Assembly: GCF_026004055.1 (NCBI RefSeq)
Contig: NZ_BPIJ01000001.1
Coordinates: 1,302,001-1,366,000 of the forward strand
DNA length: 64,000 bases
Direction: 5' to 3'
DNA from: Meiothermus sp.
GTDB taxonomy: Bacteria > Deinococcota > Deinococci > Deinococcales > Thermaceae
Shown here: positions 7,863 through 19,784 of the stretch, piece by piece
Layout of the letters: every line of letters begins with the position of its first letter
How positions within the stretch are numbered: position 1 is the first letter of the stretch
Notes under the pieces: model-generated
What the model was told of the DNA's origin: nothing
Database searches by the model: none
What the model saw: only the letters and a program-made list of their open reading frames with translations
Translations under genes and position numbers: made by a program

Positions 7863-8995
7863 TTCGCGCCTCCTACCATAGAGACGATGGCCTTGGCCGC
7901 CTCGACCGAGGTGGGGTACATATAAACCGGGCGGCCTTTCAGCAGTGCCTTGGCCTCTTCTTCCGCCGTACCGGCCACGCGCATGGCCACCGGCTTGGTC
8001 AGGAGACCCTCGTCTATGGCCCGGATGACCCCCTTGGCCACCTCGTCGGCGCGGGTGATGCCCCCAAAAATGTTGATGAAGATGCCTTTCACATCGGGGT
8101 CTTTGAGCACTACCTTGAGCGCGTTGTAGACCACGTCGGCTTTAGCCCCACCGCCAATGTCCAGGAAGTTGGCCGCCTTGCCCCCGGTGCGTTGCACCAG
8201 GTCGAGGGTGTACATCACCAGCCCGGCCCCGTTGCCAATGACCCCGATGTTGCCATCGAGTTTGACGTAGCTGAAGCCGTAGTTGGAGGCCTCGACCTCG
8301 AGGGGATGTTCGGCCTCGAACTCGCGCAAGGGGGTGAGGTCGGGGTGACGGTAGAGGGCGTTGTCGTCCAGCACAATTTTGGCGTCGGCGGCCACCACCT
8401 CGCCGGTATCGGTGATGACCAGTGGGTTGATCTCGGCGGTAGAGGCATCGATGCCCACGTAGGCCTGGTACAACTTGACCAGCACATCGGCTAGCTTGTT
8501 GAGGTTGCCCTCCATGCCAGCCCGCTTAACCAGCTCCCGCGCCTCGAAAGGGCGCAGACCCTTGTGGGGGTCAATGGGGTATTTGATGAGGGCGTAGGGC
8601 TTGCTAGCCGCCACCTCTTCGATGTCCATGCCCCCCTCTTTGGAGAGCATCAGCACCACCCGCTGGGTGACTCGATCCAGAATCATGCCGGCGTAGTATT
8701 CCTTGGCGATACGGATGCCCTTGGCCACCAGTACCTTTTTGGTGATGAAGCCCTTGATGTTCAGACCCAGAATCTGGGCGGCTTTTTCGCGGGCCTCCTC
8801 GGGGTTGCGGGCGAGCTTGACCCCGCCCGCCTTACCTCGCCCACCGGTGTGAACCTGGGCTTTGATAACCACCAGATCACCGTACTCGGTGGCGATTTGC
8901 TTGGCTTCGTCGGCGGTAAAGGCGACCTTGCCTGGGGGAACTGGGATGCCGTACTTGGCGAGGATGTCTTTGGCCTGATATTCGTGTAGGTTCAC
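7859..8995 (-). CDS. sucC: Succinyl-CoA synthetase, beta subunit
   Basis: 378 aa, an ATP-grasp protein beginning with the diagnostic [19 protein letters not shown]. It contains [17 protein letters not shown] for nucleotide binding and [13 protein letters not shown] near the C-terminus. It supplies the nucleotide-binding half of the TCA-cycle enzyme made with SucD. The start is GTG with GGAGG 7 nt upstream. A TATAAT box lies about 50 nt before the start. First gene of the sucC-sucD operon. Confidence 0.97.
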   Translation of the reverse strand: MNLHEYQAKDILAKYGIPVPPGKVAFTADEAKQIATEYGDLVVIKAQVHTGGRGKAGGVKLARNPEEAREKAAQILGLNIKGFITKKVLVAKGIRIAKEYYAGMILDRVTQRVVLMLSKEGGMDIEEVAASKPYALIKYPIDPHKGLRPFEARELVKRAGMEGNLNKLADVLVKLYQAYVGIDASTAEINPLVITDTGEVVAADAKIVLDDNALYRHPDLTPLREFEAEHPLEVEASNYGFSYVKLDGNIGVIGNGAGLVMYTLDLVQRTGGKAANFLDIGGGAKADVVYNALKVVLKDPDVKGIFINIFGGITRADEVAKGVIRAIDEGLLTKPVAMRVAGTAEEEAKALLKGRPVYMYPTSVEAAKAIVSMVGGAK

Positions 8996-9047
8996 GCTTG
9001 CCTCCGGTGGGGGATGGCTTTTTTAGCCCCCAACTATGCCGCCGGCT

Positions 9048-9053
9048 ATTATA
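9048..9053 (-). promoter_or_regulatory. -10 box of sucC
   Basis: The minus strand reads TATAAT here, giving a leader of roughly 45 nt to the sucC GTG. The -35 region is poor, so recognition may rely on the extended -10 or an activator. Confidence 0.45.
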
Positions 9054-9119
9054 ACGCCCCTTCCAAGCGCTGCCCTTACCCCGCGGATACCTCAGGCAAA
9101 CGGCCCTGATAGGGGCAGT

Positions 9120-9148
9120 TTGACGTTTGGGCTTGGAAAGCCTACACT
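9120..9148 (+). promoter_or_regulatory. Promoter of prfB, near-leaderless
   Basis: TTGACG (9120-9125), a 17-bp spacer and TACACT (9143-9148) stand just before the prfB ATG at 9157. The predicted transcription start is within 2-3 nt of the start codon, so the mRNA would be leaderless or nearly so, as is common in Deinococcota. Confidence 0.7.
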
Positions 9149-9156
9149 CAGGTGCT

Positions 9157-10255
<1,099 letters not shown>

Positions 10256-10256
10256 G

Positions 10257-11396
10257 CTACAAAAAATCAGCCAGGATGCGCTCTACCTGATCGGTTTCAA
10301 TCAAAAAAGCATCGTGACCATGGGGGCTATGAATCTCGCGGTAGATGCCCCCACTCAAAGCGGCCATCTCCCGTACCTCCTGGGCCGTGTACAGCACGTC
10401 GGAGTTGATCCCAACAAACAGGCTGGGGATGCTCTTGAGCTGGGCTAAGGCGGCTTCAAGGCCCCCCCGCCCCCGGCCCACGTCGTGAGTGTCCATCGCC
10501 TCGGACAGCACCAAGTAGGCGTTGGCATCGAAGCGCCGGGCAAACTTTTCGCCCTGGTAGAGCACATAACTCTCTCCCCGCTCGGGGTGCTGTTGCCAGC
10601 GCAGCCGGAAGGAGTCGGGCGAGCGAAAAGAGAGCATGGCAATGGCCCGGCCTAGTTGAAGCCCCAAGGGTTGTTCGCTGTAGTGGCCCCCCTGGAAGCC
10701 AGGGTCGGCCAGCACGGCTTCCCTCGAGAGCCGGTTGAAGGCCCGGGCCCAGGGGCCGTGTACGGCTGGCGCTGCCAACACGACCAACTTGTGGACGCGG
10801 TGAGGATACAGGAGGGCGAACTCCAGCGCCACCATCCCGCCCAGGCTGCCCCCCAGCAAGGTCACTTTCTCGATGCCCAGAAAGTCGAGCAGCTTGGCCT
10901 GGGCCCGGGCCAGGTCGCGCACGGTGAGCTTGGGAAAATCGGGGCCGTAGGGCCGCCCGGTCGCGGGGTTGGGCGAGAGCGGGCCGGTAGAGCCATAGCA
11001 ACTGCCGATGTGGTTGGCGCAGATGACAAAATACTTGTCGGTATCGAGCATCCTCCCTGGCCCCGCCAGCTCGTCCCACCAGCCATCGGGCCCAAAGGCC
11101 TGGTCGAGCTTGGGCAGGCTGCGGAGGGTTTCTTGGGTGTAGCTTCCGGCCAGGTGCGCGGAGCCCGTCCAGGCATGAAAAACCAGCACCGCGTTGCTGC
11201 GCTCGAGGTTGAGCTGGCCGTAGGTCTCGTAGCGCAGGCGCAGCTCGGGCAGGGTACCGCCGTACTCGAGGCGGAACCCCCCGGCAACCAAGGCCTGGGC
11301 CGGCACCGGCGGCGGCACGCGACCCCGGCTTTTGGGCGGCTTGATCAGCAGGGCTTCGTGGTCGCCCCAGGCTTCTTGGATCAGGAGGTCACTCAT
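10257..11396 (-). CDS. metX: Homoserine O-acetyltransferase
   Basis: 379 aa, an alpha/beta hydrolase-fold acyltransferase. It activates homoserine with acetyl-CoA for methionine synthesis; some family members use succinyl-CoA, and sequence inspection does not settle which. The N-terminal phrase RLEYGGTLPELRLRYETYG and the oxyanion region FHAWTGSAHLAG are typical. The nucleophile serine is in GGSLGGMVALEFA, and the histidine of the triad is in SPHGHDAFLIE near the C-terminus. It follows metY by 46 nt, so both probably lie under the SAM riboswitch upstream of metY. No strong ribosome binding site is seen before its ATG. Confidence 0.95.
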   Translation of the reverse strand: MSDLLIQEAWGDHEALLIKPPKSRGRVPPPVPAQALVAGGFRLEYGGTLPELRLRYETYGQLNLERSNAVLVFHAWTGSAHLAGSYTQETLRSLPKLDQAFGPDGWWDELAGPGRMLDTDKYFVICANHIGSCYGSTGPLSPNPATGRPYGPDFPKLTVRDLARAQAKLLDFLGIEKVTLLGGSLGGMVALEFALLYPHRVHKLVVLAAPAVHGPWARAFNRLSREAVLADPGFQGGHYSEQPLGLQLGRAIAMLSFRSPDSFRLRWQQHPERGESYVLYQGEKFARRFDANAYLVLSEAMDTHDVGRGRGGLEAALAQLKSIPSLFVGINSDVLYTAQEVREMAALSGGIYREIHSPHGHDAFLIETDQVERILADFL

Positions 11397-11442
11397 GGGT
11401 AGTTCCAGACTTGGCCGGCTTTAGCGTTTTGCACCCAAACCC

Positions 11443-12819
<1,377 letters not shown>

Positions 12820-12850
12820 GACTGGAAGGGGGTACGGCTTGTGCGTTCCC

Positions 12851-13031
12851 TTCTCTTATCTTTCCCAACGGCCAAGCTTTGCCTAGCTCTGAAGGTTGTG
12901 TGCCTACAACGCTTCTGCCGTCGGGCCGGAATTAGCACCTTGCAAAAAGGCTTCTGGTGATGATCAGAAGCTTTTTGTGGGTTGCTGCGACTTCACAGGG
13001 CCGAATCCCTCCGCCGCTCTGGATAAAAGAA
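12851..13031 (-). ncRNA. SAM-I (S-box) riboswitch
   Basis: Read on the minus strand, the core elements appear in order: CCAGAGCGGCGGAGGGA, GGCCCTGTGAAG, CAGCAACC and GGTGCTAATTCC. The P1 stem is TTCTTTTATC (13022-13031) with GATAAGAGAA (12851-12860), 10 bp with one G-U. P3 is extended by a hairpin (AAAAAGCTTCTG with CAGAAGCCTTTTT), making the aptamer about 181 nt. It lies upstream of metY-metX, so S-adenosylmethionine should shut down methionine synthesis. Confidence 0.93.
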
Positions 13032-13070
13032 CATTCAGATTGTGGCCGCGCCCCGGCGCGGATAAGTGTG

Positions 13071-13099
13071 AGTGTAGAGAGACGTGCAGGTTCTGTCAA
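13071..13099 (-). promoter_or_regulatory. Promoter of the riboswitch-metY-metX unit
   Basis: Minus strand: TTGACA (13094-13099), 17-bp spacer, TACACT (13071-13076). The TGA stop codon of the upstream c-di-GMP gene (13096-13098) is inside the -35 hexamer. A GC-rich palindrome (13045-13060) follows the expected start of transcription. Confidence 0.85.
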
Positions 13100-15768
13100 C
13101 CCCGGCTTGATCTGTGCGGGGGATTGGACTTTTCACGGATGCGGCGGCGCTCGAGCTTGTCCTGGTACATGCGCTGGTCGGAAAGCCGCACCAGGTCGCC
13201 GTCGGAGCCAGCTTCGTCGGGCATGGAGGCCATGCCAGCGCTCACGCTGGCGGTGGGGAAACCCTGGCTCCGGGTGTTGCGGATGGCAACCTCGATGCGG
13301 CCGAGAATTTCGGCCTGGTGGCTTGCATCTACATAAGGCAGAATCGCCGCAAACTCGTCTCCCCCAATGCGATACACCCGGCCTAGCTCGAGGAAGCATT
13401 CCTGCATGGCCTGGGCGAAGGTGCGCAGCAGGGCATCGCCGCGCTCGTGACCTTCGGTATCGTTGAGCTGCTTTAGGGTGTCCAGATCCAGGGCCAGTAC
13501 GCTAAGGACATAGCCAACCCGTTGGGCGCGGGCTACTTCGGCCTCGAGGTCGGCCTCGAAAGCCCGACGGTTGCCCAGGCCGGTCAGCACGTCGGTATGG
13601 GCCATCAGCTCCATCCTTCGCGCCAGCATCTGGGCCTCGCTGCGGGCTTGCTCGAGTTCGCGGGTACGCTCGGCCAGGAGCTGTTCGAAGTTCTGTTTGA
13701 GCTGATCGAAATCTTCATCAACCCAGCCCAGTTGGGCTTTCTCGAGCTGAACCGAGAGCGAAAGATCGGCGTCCAGGCGTTGCATGTGTTCTTCCACATC
13801 GGCAGTGGTTTCGGCAAAAGCTGCCAAACAAGCCTTCACCACCAGCGGGTCGAACTGCCGCCCACTCTGACGCTTGATCTCCACCAGGGCCTCGGCCACC
13901 GACCAGGCCCGCTTGTAGGGGCGCTCGTGGGTCAGGGCATCCAGCACGTCGGCCACCGCCACAATCCGCCCGGACAGGGGGATGTCTTCGCCCTTCAGAC
14001 CCCGCGGATAGCCGCTTCCGTCGAAGTGTTCGTGGTGCGATAGGGCAATTTCTTCGGCCAGGCGCAGAATTTTGGAGCGCCCCCCCGACAAAATGCGGGC
14101 CCCAATGGTGGTATGGTCTTTCATCAGGGCATACTCCTCTACCGTGAGGCGATCCCGCTTGAGCAAAATTGCGTCCGGGATTCCGATTTTACCCACGTCG
14201 TGTAAGCGCGCGGCCAGGCGCAGGGTTTCGATCTCGTGCGGGGGCCAGCCAAGCTCTTTGGCAATCAGGGCCGCGTTGCGACCGACCCGGTAGGTGTGCT
14301 CGCCGGTGGCATCGTCGCGGTACTCGGCCGCCAGCGCTAGACGGGAGACAATTTCGAGCTGGGCCAGCTCCAACTCCTGGGTACGCTGAAAAACCTTGGC
14401 CTGGGCTTCCTCGCGGGCCTGACGCTCGAGCTCGCTCCGCAGCCGCAGGCTTTCCGCCTCGTTGCGCAAGCGCTCGAGCTCGAGGTGGTTCATCAAGGTC
14501 TGGCGCCAGTGCTCGCTTTCCTCGTTGAAGACTTCACGCTCGAGGCGGTGGTACGCCTCGAAATGCTCGAGGGCCTGCCGGTAGGCCCCACCCGCCCGGT
14601 GTACCTGCGCCAGCAGATGGTGGGCCTGGTAGGTACTGCGTTTTCGCTCGGCCTGGCGTGAGCGCTCCAAGGCCTCCATGGCGTAGGTCTGGGCCTGGGT
14701 CAGATCGCCTAGCTCGAGGAAAACCTCGCCCAGGCTAAGCAACGCATCCAGTACGGTGGTACGCCAGTCTTTAGCCCGGGCCAGTTCCAGCACCTCTTGT
14801 AGCACCTCGATCGCCATCTGGGGCTCCCCCAGGGCCTTCTGGGCCTTGGCCAGGCCTTCCAAAGAAGTAGCCCGCACCCGCTCTAATCCCAGTTCTTGGC
14901 CGATGGCTGCTACTTCGGCATGGATATCCCGGGCCTTCGCATAGTTTTTACGCTTAAAAGCCAGCTCTGCCAGGTGCTGTAAAACCTGCAACTCCACCAA
15001 GCGTTCTTGGGCTTGGCGGGCCTCGGCCAGGGCCTGCTCGTAGTATGGTTCGGCCTGGTCGAAATCGGCCATTTCCATATAGAGGTTGCCGATAGAAGCC
15101 AGGTTGCCAATCCGGTTGCGGGGGCTGTGCCCCTCGCGGTATAGCTGGTAGGCCGCTAGAAACGCCTCGAGGGCCTGGGGATACTGACCTAGTTCGGTAC
15201 GCAGGATGCCGATGTTGTTGAGGAAGTTGGCCTCGGCCACCTGATTGCCTAGGGCGCGCACGAGTTTCAGGGCCTGGGTGAGCTTGTCCAGGGCCTGGGC
15301 AAACTCGGCCTTGGAGTGGTGAATCCCGGCCTGCTGGTTAAGGCAGTCGGCCTCGGCGGCGGGTAGGTTGGCTTGCTGGGCCAGCACGCTGGCTTGGTGC
15401 AGAAGGCTCGAGGCCTGATCCAGGTCGCCCTGCTCTCGCAAAATAATCGCCAGCAGCCGCAGCCCCTCGAGCCGAAGGGCGGCTTCGTGACCGTCGGTGG
15501 TCAGGTCGAGGCCGGCTCGAGCTTCCTGGACGGCCTCGCTCAGTTGACCTAGCCGCAGGTAGGATCTGGCCAGGGCAAAAGCAGCGTGTACCTCGAGCAG
15601 GCCGTGTCCATGCACGCGGGCCAGGGCGCGGGCTTCCTGTGCCAGACCCACGGCAACGTGGGGAGCGTGGGAAAGGTGGGCCTGGGCCTCCGCTAGCAAA
15701 GACTCGATGGTGGGCAGTGCAGCCATCGAAGCGCTGGTTGTCGGGTCGCTATCGCGCTGCGCCACCAC
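13096..15768 (-). CDS. TPR / HD-GYP / GGDEF cyclic-di-GMP signalling protein
   Basis: 890 aa. The first about 420 residues are tetratricopeptide-like repeats, followed by a coiled-coil linker rich in Glu/Arg. An HD-GYP phosphodiesterase domain (about 475-645) has [11 protein letters not shown] with HD at 523-524 and [11 protein letters not shown] at about 578-588. A GGDEF diguanylate cyclase domain (about 720-880) has an intact GGDEF at 802-806. No RxxD inhibitory site precedes it. Both catalytic motifs look intact, so it may both make and degrade c-di-GMP under control of the TPR sensor. No membrane segment is visible, so it is likely cytoplasmic. The HD-GYP-before-GGDEF order is the less usual one. 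The start is GTG behind a TAGGAT box; ATG 15726 is an alternative. Confidence 0.93.
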   Translation of the reverse strand: MVAQRDSDPTTSASMAALPTIESLLAEAQAHLSHAPHVAVGLAQEARALARVHGHGLLEVHAAFALARSYLRLGQLSEAVQEARAGLDLTTDGHEAALRLEGLRLLAIILREQGDLDQASSLLHQASVLAQQANLPAAEADCLNQQAGIHHSKAEFAQALDKLTQALKLVRALGNQVAEANFLNNIGILRTELGQYPQALEAFLAAYQLYREGHSPRNRIGNLASIGNLYMEMADFDQAEPYYEQALAEARQAQERLVELQVLQHLAELAFKRKNYAKARDIHAEVAAIGQELGLERVRATSLEGLAKAQKALGEPQMAIEVLQEVLELARAKDWRTTVLDALLSLGEVFLELGDLTQAQTYAMEALERSRQAERKRSTYQAHHLLAQVHRAGGAYRQALEHFEAYHRLEREVFNEESEHWRQTLMNHLELERLRNEAESLRLRSELERQAREEAQAKVFQRTQELELAQLEIVSRLALAAEYRDDATGEHTYRVGRNAALIAKELGWPPHEIETLRLAARLHDVGKIGIPDAILLKRDRLTVEEYALMKDHTTIGARILSGGRSKILRLAEEIALSHHEHFDGSGYPRGLKGEDIPLSGRIVAVADVLDALTHERPYKRAWSVAEALVEIKRQSGRQFDPLVVKACLAAFAETTADVEEHMQRLDADLSLSVQLEKAQLGWVDEDFDQLKQNFEQLLAERTRELEQARSEAQMLARRMELMAHTDVLTGLGNRRAFEADLEAEVARAQRVGYVLSVLALDLDTLKQLNDTEGHERGDALLRTFAQAMQECFLELGRVYRIGGDEFAAILPYVDASHQAEILGRIEVAIRNTRSQGFPTASVSAGMASMPDEAGSDGDLVRLSDQRMYQDKLERRRIREKSNPPHRSSRG

Positions 15769-16138
15769 GGCCCCTATCCTACTCTCCTATGCCCCCCTCG
15801 AGGGGCCAACCAACCTCGAGGAGCAGATTCAAACCAGGCTGTTTTTGTCCGCAACATCTCCACCCCTACGCCTGCCTCTAGGCTACACTTCAACGAGGGG
15901 CCTGGCTGTGATAAATGCGCTAAGCACAACGCAGTTCCTAACTGAATTTGCGTGAGGGGCCCCAACAGCCCGGACGATACTGGCAAATCCCGACAAACAT
16001 ACTTGATTTATTTTACATAGCTTGCTAGCTTGGAACTGCGCTAGACGGGATGCTAGGCTCCCTACAGCTTCTGTCCGATTTTGTCCGTAAGACTCCTCGA
16101 TAGCCTCTGAGCATCCGTTGTTCTTGCGCCTGCCAACC
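15769..16138. other. Divergent intergenic region
   Basis: This 370-bp gap separates the divergent c-di-GMP gene and the ABC permease. I see no gene, strong hairpin or clear terminator. An AT-rich patch (about 15995-16025, TTGATTTATTTTACATAG) could hold the rightward promoter. A TAGGAT box next to the leftward GTG suggests leaderless transcription of that gene. Confidence 0.4.
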
Positions 16139-17704
16139 ATGGTTCGCCTCGCCCAGCCCCTCCCCAAACCCCTGCTCGCGGTGGCTTTGTTGGTGGGCCT
16201 GGCGGTGGTGTTGCCGCTCTTGTATCTGCTGTTGCGGGCGGCCCAAGCCGAACCCCAGCAACTGATCGAAATTGTCCTGCGGGAGCGCAACCTGCACCTG
16301 CTGGGCAATACCCTGGCCCTGCTGGTGGGGGTCATTGCCCTTACCACCCTGCTGGCCCTGCCGCTGGCCTGGATTACCAGCCGCAGTGACCTGCGCGGCA
16401 AGCGCCTCTGGACGGTTCTGCTGGTGTTGCCGCTGGCAGTGCCAGGTTATGTTGGGGTCTTTGGGTTCTTTGGTGCAACCGGTGCGAATGGCTGGCTGGA
16501 AGACCTGTTGGGCTTTCCCTGGCCGCGGCCCTCGGGCTACCTGGGGGCTTTGGGGGTCTTGACCCTTTTTACCTATCCTTACCTGTTCTTGAACCTGCGG
16601 GCAGCCCTGCTGGGGCTGGATGCGGGCCTCGAGGAGTCGGCGCGGAGCCTGGGCTACCGAAACTTTGAGGTCTTCTGGCGGGTGGTGTTGCCGCAGCTGC
16701 GGCCTGCGCTCTATGCCGGCTGGCTCCTGATTGGCCTGCACGTGCTGGGCGACTTTGGGGTGGTCAGTCTGGTGCGCTTCGAGACCTTCAGCTATGCCAT
16801 TTATCTGCAATACTCGGCCTCCTTCGACCGGGTGTACGCGGCCTGGCTCTCCCTGATGCTGATCTTGCTGACCGGTAGCCTGCTCTGGCTCGAGGCCCGC
16901 CTGCTCAAAAACCTCTCCCTGAGCCGGGTCGGGCTGGGCAGTGCGCGGCAACCCAATCCGGTCAGGCTGGGCCGCTGGTGGCTTCCGGCGCTGGCCCTGA
17001 TGGGGGTGCCCATCGTGGGGGCCCTGGTGGTGCCACTCACCTCCATCGTGTACTGGACGGCGCAGCACCCCAGCACCTATGCAAACGGTCTGGCGGGCAT
17101 CCTGGAAGCCCTGCGCAACTCGGTGCAGGCCGCAGCCCCGGCAGCCCTGATAGCGGCCTTGCTGGCCCTGCCCTTGGCCTACTTAGGGGTGCGCTACCCC
17201 AGCCGGCTCTCGAGGCTCCTGGAGCGCGCTGCCTACATCGGCTATGCCACGCCTCCGCTGGCCTTTGCGCTGGCCCTGATTTTCTTCAGTTTGCGCGGGG
17301 TGCCCTTCCTCTACCAGACCCTCGCGCTGCTCGTGCTGGCCTATGCCCTGCACTTTCTGGCCGAGGCCATCGGCCCTATCCGCAGTGCGCTCTATCAGGC
17401 CCCTCCCCGGCTCGAGGAAGCCGCCCGTAGCCTCGGCTACACGCCCTTACAGGCTTTTCTCCGGGCCACCTTCCCCCTGCTCCGGCGCGGCCTGCTGGCC
17501 AGCATGGCCCTGGTGTTTTTGTCGGCGGTAAAGGAACTACCCCTCACCTTCCTGCTGGCCCCGGTGGGGTATTCTACGCTCTCGACCCGCATCTGGGGCT
17601 ATACTTCTGAAGCCATGTTTGCCGAGGCCGCCCCTTATGCCCTCCTGATCGTGCTATTCTCGGCGGGTCTGGTGGGTCTCATGCTCACCCAAGAACGACG
17701 ATGA
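16139..17704 (+). CDS. Iron(III)-type ABC transporter permease, two-domain
   Basis: About 521 aa from ATG 16139; a TTG at 16118 would add 7 residues. About twelve hydrophobic segments form two repeated permease halves, each with an EAA-type loop: EESARSLGYRNFEVFWRVVLP near residue 170 and EEAARSLGYTPLQAFLRATFP near 430. This two-in-one design is typical of FbpB/SfuB-type ferric iron permeases in the inner membrane. The ATPase gene overlaps its stop by 4 bp. Unlike the second iron-type transporter of this window, no binding-protein gene lies next to it, so it must borrow one from elsewhere. Confidence 0.9.
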   Translation: MVRLAQPLPKPLLAVALLVGLAVVLPLLYLLLRAAQAEPQQLIEIVLRERNLHLLGNTLALLVGVIALTTLLALPLAWITSRSDLRGKRLWTVLLVLPLAVPGYVGVFGFFGATGANGWLEDLLGFPWPRPSGYLGALGVLTLFTYPYLFLNLRAALLGLDAGLEESARSLGYRNFEVFWRVVLPQLRPALYAGWLLIGLHVLGDFGVVSLVRFETFSYAIYLQYSASFDRVYAAWLSLMLILLTGSLLWLEARLLKNLSLSRVGLGSARQPNPVRLGRWWLPALALMGVPIVGALVVPLTSIVYWTAQHPSTYANGLAGILEALRNSVQAAAPAALIAALLALPLAYLGVRYPSRLSRLLERAAYIGYATPPLAFALALIFFSLRGVPFLYQTLALLVLAYALHFLAEAIGPIRSALYQAPPRLEEAARSLGYTPLQAFLRATFPLLRRGLLASMALVFLSAVKELPLTFLLAPVGYSTLSTRIWGYTSEAMFAEAAPYALLIVLFSAGLVGLMLTQERR

Positions 17705-18789
17705 AAACCTACGCCGAACGCCCCTCCACTCCCCACCAGGCCACCTCCCCCATTCTGCAGGTAAAGGGCCTGACCAAGCGTTTTCATCCCAGCTTTCCAC
17801 CGGTGGTGCAAGAGGTCAGCTTTGAGGTGGGGCCGAGCGAGGTGTTTGCCCTGTTGGGGCCCTCGGGCTGCGGCAAAACCACCACCCTGCGCCTGATTGC
17901 CGGCTTCGAGCAGGCCGATAGGGGTCAGATCTGGCTGGACGGTCAGGAGATTACCCGGCGGCCACCGGAAGAGCGGGGCATTGGCTTTGTGTTTCAGGAC
18001 TACGCCCTATTTCCCCACCTGAGCGTATACGAAAACGTGGCCTTTGGCCTGCGCCACCTGCGGGGCAAGGCGCGGCAAGAACGGGTGCTCGAGGTGCTGG
18101 GGTTGGTAGGCCTGACGGTGTTCAGGGATCGCAAACCCGGCGAGCTATCGGGCGGGCAGCAGCAACGCGTGGCCCTGGCCCGGGCCATCGCCCCCGGCCC
18201 CAAGCTGGTGTTGCTGGACGAGCCCTTTAGCAGCCTGGACGCGGCTTTGCGGCAGTCCACCCGCGACGAGGTGCGCTCGCTTTTGAAGCAGTCGGGGATT
18301 GGGGCCATCCTGGTCACACACGACCAGGAAGAAGCCCTTTCCTTTGCCGACCGGCTGGCCGTGATGCGCAGCGGGCAGCTCGAGCAAATCGGCACCCCGG
18401 AAGAGGTCTACCATCACCCCCGTACCCCCTTTGTGGCCCAGTTTTTGGGCCGCACCAACCTGATCCCCGGTGAAGCCCGTGGCCTCGAGGCCGAGACCCC
18501 GCTGGGGCGCGTGATGCTGGCGGAGGAGGCCCGGGGCGCGGTGCTGCTCTCGCTGCGTCCCGAAGGGTTGGCGCTGGCCGCGCCCCTAGAACACCTGGGC
18601 ATTGTGGGGAGGCAGCTCGAGGGTATGGTGCTCGCCCGCGAGTTCAAAGGGCACGACATGACCTACCGCATCCAGCTCGGAGGCCGCGAGCTGCTGGTGC
18701 AGGAAAGCCCGGAAAGCCCCTTCCGCCCCGGCGACAAGGTGCGGGTGCTGGTGCGGGCCAAGGCAGTGGTGGTGGGGCGGGGGAGGTGA
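17701..18789 (+). CDS. Iron(III)-type ABC transporter ATPase
   Basis: 362 aa. Walker A GPSGCGKTT, Q-loop FQDYALFPH, signature LSGGQQQRVALARA, Walker B LVLLDEPFSSLD and the H-loop THDQEEA are all present. A C-terminal TOBE-like regulatory domain (about 280-360) places it in the FbpC/PotA/MalK-like group. It powers the permease encoded immediately upstream, with which it overlaps by 4 bp, so the two proteins are surely co-translated. Confidence 0.93.
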   Translation: MKTYAERPSTPHQATSPILQVKGLTKRFHPSFPPVVQEVSFEVGPSEVFALLGPSGCGKTTTLRLIAGFEQADRGQIWLDGQEITRRPPEERGIGFVFQDYALFPHLSVYENVAFGLRHLRGKARQERVLEVLGLVGLTVFRDRKPGELSGGQQQRVALARAIAPGPKLVLLDEPFSSLDAALRQSTRDEVRSLLKQSGIGAILVTHDQEEALSFADRLAVMRSGQLEQIGTPEEVYHHPRTPFVAQFLGRTNLIPGEARGLEAETPLGRVMLAEEARGAVLLSLRPEGLALAAPLEHLGIVGRQLEGMVLAREFKGHDMTYRIQLGGRELLVQESPESPFRPGDKVRVLVRAKAVVVGRGR

Positions 18790-18954
18790 ATGTTTAGGGT
18801 CTATAGTCCATGGTCTATAGCCCCAAAGACCCCCCTCCGCTTTGAACTCGGTGACTTTCCCTGGAATCCAACACGTCTCCACTTCCCCCTCGCATTTGGC
18901 CCTCAATCCTGAGGTTTCGGCTCTAGGGCTTCTTCTCTGGACTAAACGAGCGGC

Positions 18955-18982
18955 TTGTTCCTTGAGCATCTCTGGTTACAAT
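18955..18982 (+). promoter_or_regulatory. Promoter of truA
   Basis: TTGTTC (18955-18960), 16-bp spacer, TACAAT (18977-18982). Transcription would start a few nucleotides before the TTG at 18993, consistent with a leaderless mRNA. Confidence 0.5.
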
Positions 18983-18992
18983 AGCACTTGCT

Positions 18993-19784
18993 TTGGAAGG
19001 CTCAGCAGCTCAGGAAAACCCCGCTCTCCGGCGAATTCTGCTCACCCTCGAGTACGATGGTACCGGTTTTTCCGGCTTGCAGACCCAGGCTCAGAGTGAG
19101 CGTACCGTGCAGCAGGTGCTCGAGGCCGCCCTGGGCAAAATTCCCGGCGCCAGGCCCAAAATCTGGCCCTGCGGGCGCACCGACGCTGGGGTGCACGCGC
19201 TGGCCATGCCCGTCCATTACGACACCCAAGACCGCATCCCGGTCGAGAAAATCCCCTATGCCCTGAACAGCCTTCTGCCCCCGGACATCCGCGCACTGCG
19301 GGCCGAGGAGGTGCCCCTGGGCTTCCATGCTCGCAAAAGCTGCCACTGGCGCGAGTACCGCTACCGCATCCTGCAGCGCCGCATGCCCCCCGCTCTGGAT
19401 CGCCACCGGGTCTGGTGGATCCCACAGTCCCTCAACCTGATTCCGCTGCGCCACGCCCTGGAGTCGCTGGTGGGCACCCACGACTTTAGGGCTTTTGCCG
19501 TCAAGGAGGAGCGCTCCACCGTGCGCGAAATCTACCGCGCCCACCTCGAGGTCTGGCCCACCGAGGGCGGGCGGGAAATCTGGCTCGAGTTCGTGGGTTC
19601 GGGCTTTTTACGTGGGCAGGTGCGCAGCATGGTGGGCACACTGGTCGAGGTGGGGCTGGGCAAGCGGGACTCGAGCTCCATGAGGCATCTGTTGGAGCAG
19701 GGCACGCGCAAGGATGCCGGGGCTACCGCTCCGGCCCAAGGTCTGTACTTTGTACGTGCAGGCTACCAGCCCTATCGCCACTGA
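18993..19784 (+). CDS. truA: tRNA pseudouridine(38-40) synthase
   Basis: 263 aa. TruA isomerises uridines 38-40 of the tRNA anticodon arm. The family start RRILLTLEYDGTGFSGLQ is at residues 14-31. The catalytic aspartate is in CGRTDAGVHALAM, and RGQVRSMVGTLVEVG lies near the C-terminus. The only in-frame start upstream of the conserved region is TTG 18993; no ATG or GTG is available. It lies 10 nt behind a -10 box, suggesting a leaderless message. The last 13 bp overlap the convergent gene. Confidence 0.95.
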   Translation: MEGSAAQENPALRRILLTLEYDGTGFSGLQTQAQSERTVQQVLEAALGKIPGARPKIWPCGRTDAGVHALAMPVHYDTQDRIPVEKIPYALNSLLPPDIRALRAEEVPLGFHARKSCHWREYRYRILQRRMPPALDRHRVWWIPQSLNLIPLRHALESLVGTHDFRAFAVKEERSTVREIYRAHLEVWPTEGGREIWLEFVGSGFLRGQVRSMVGTLVEVGLGKRDSSSMRHLLEQGTRKDAGATAPAQGLYFVRAGYQPYRH

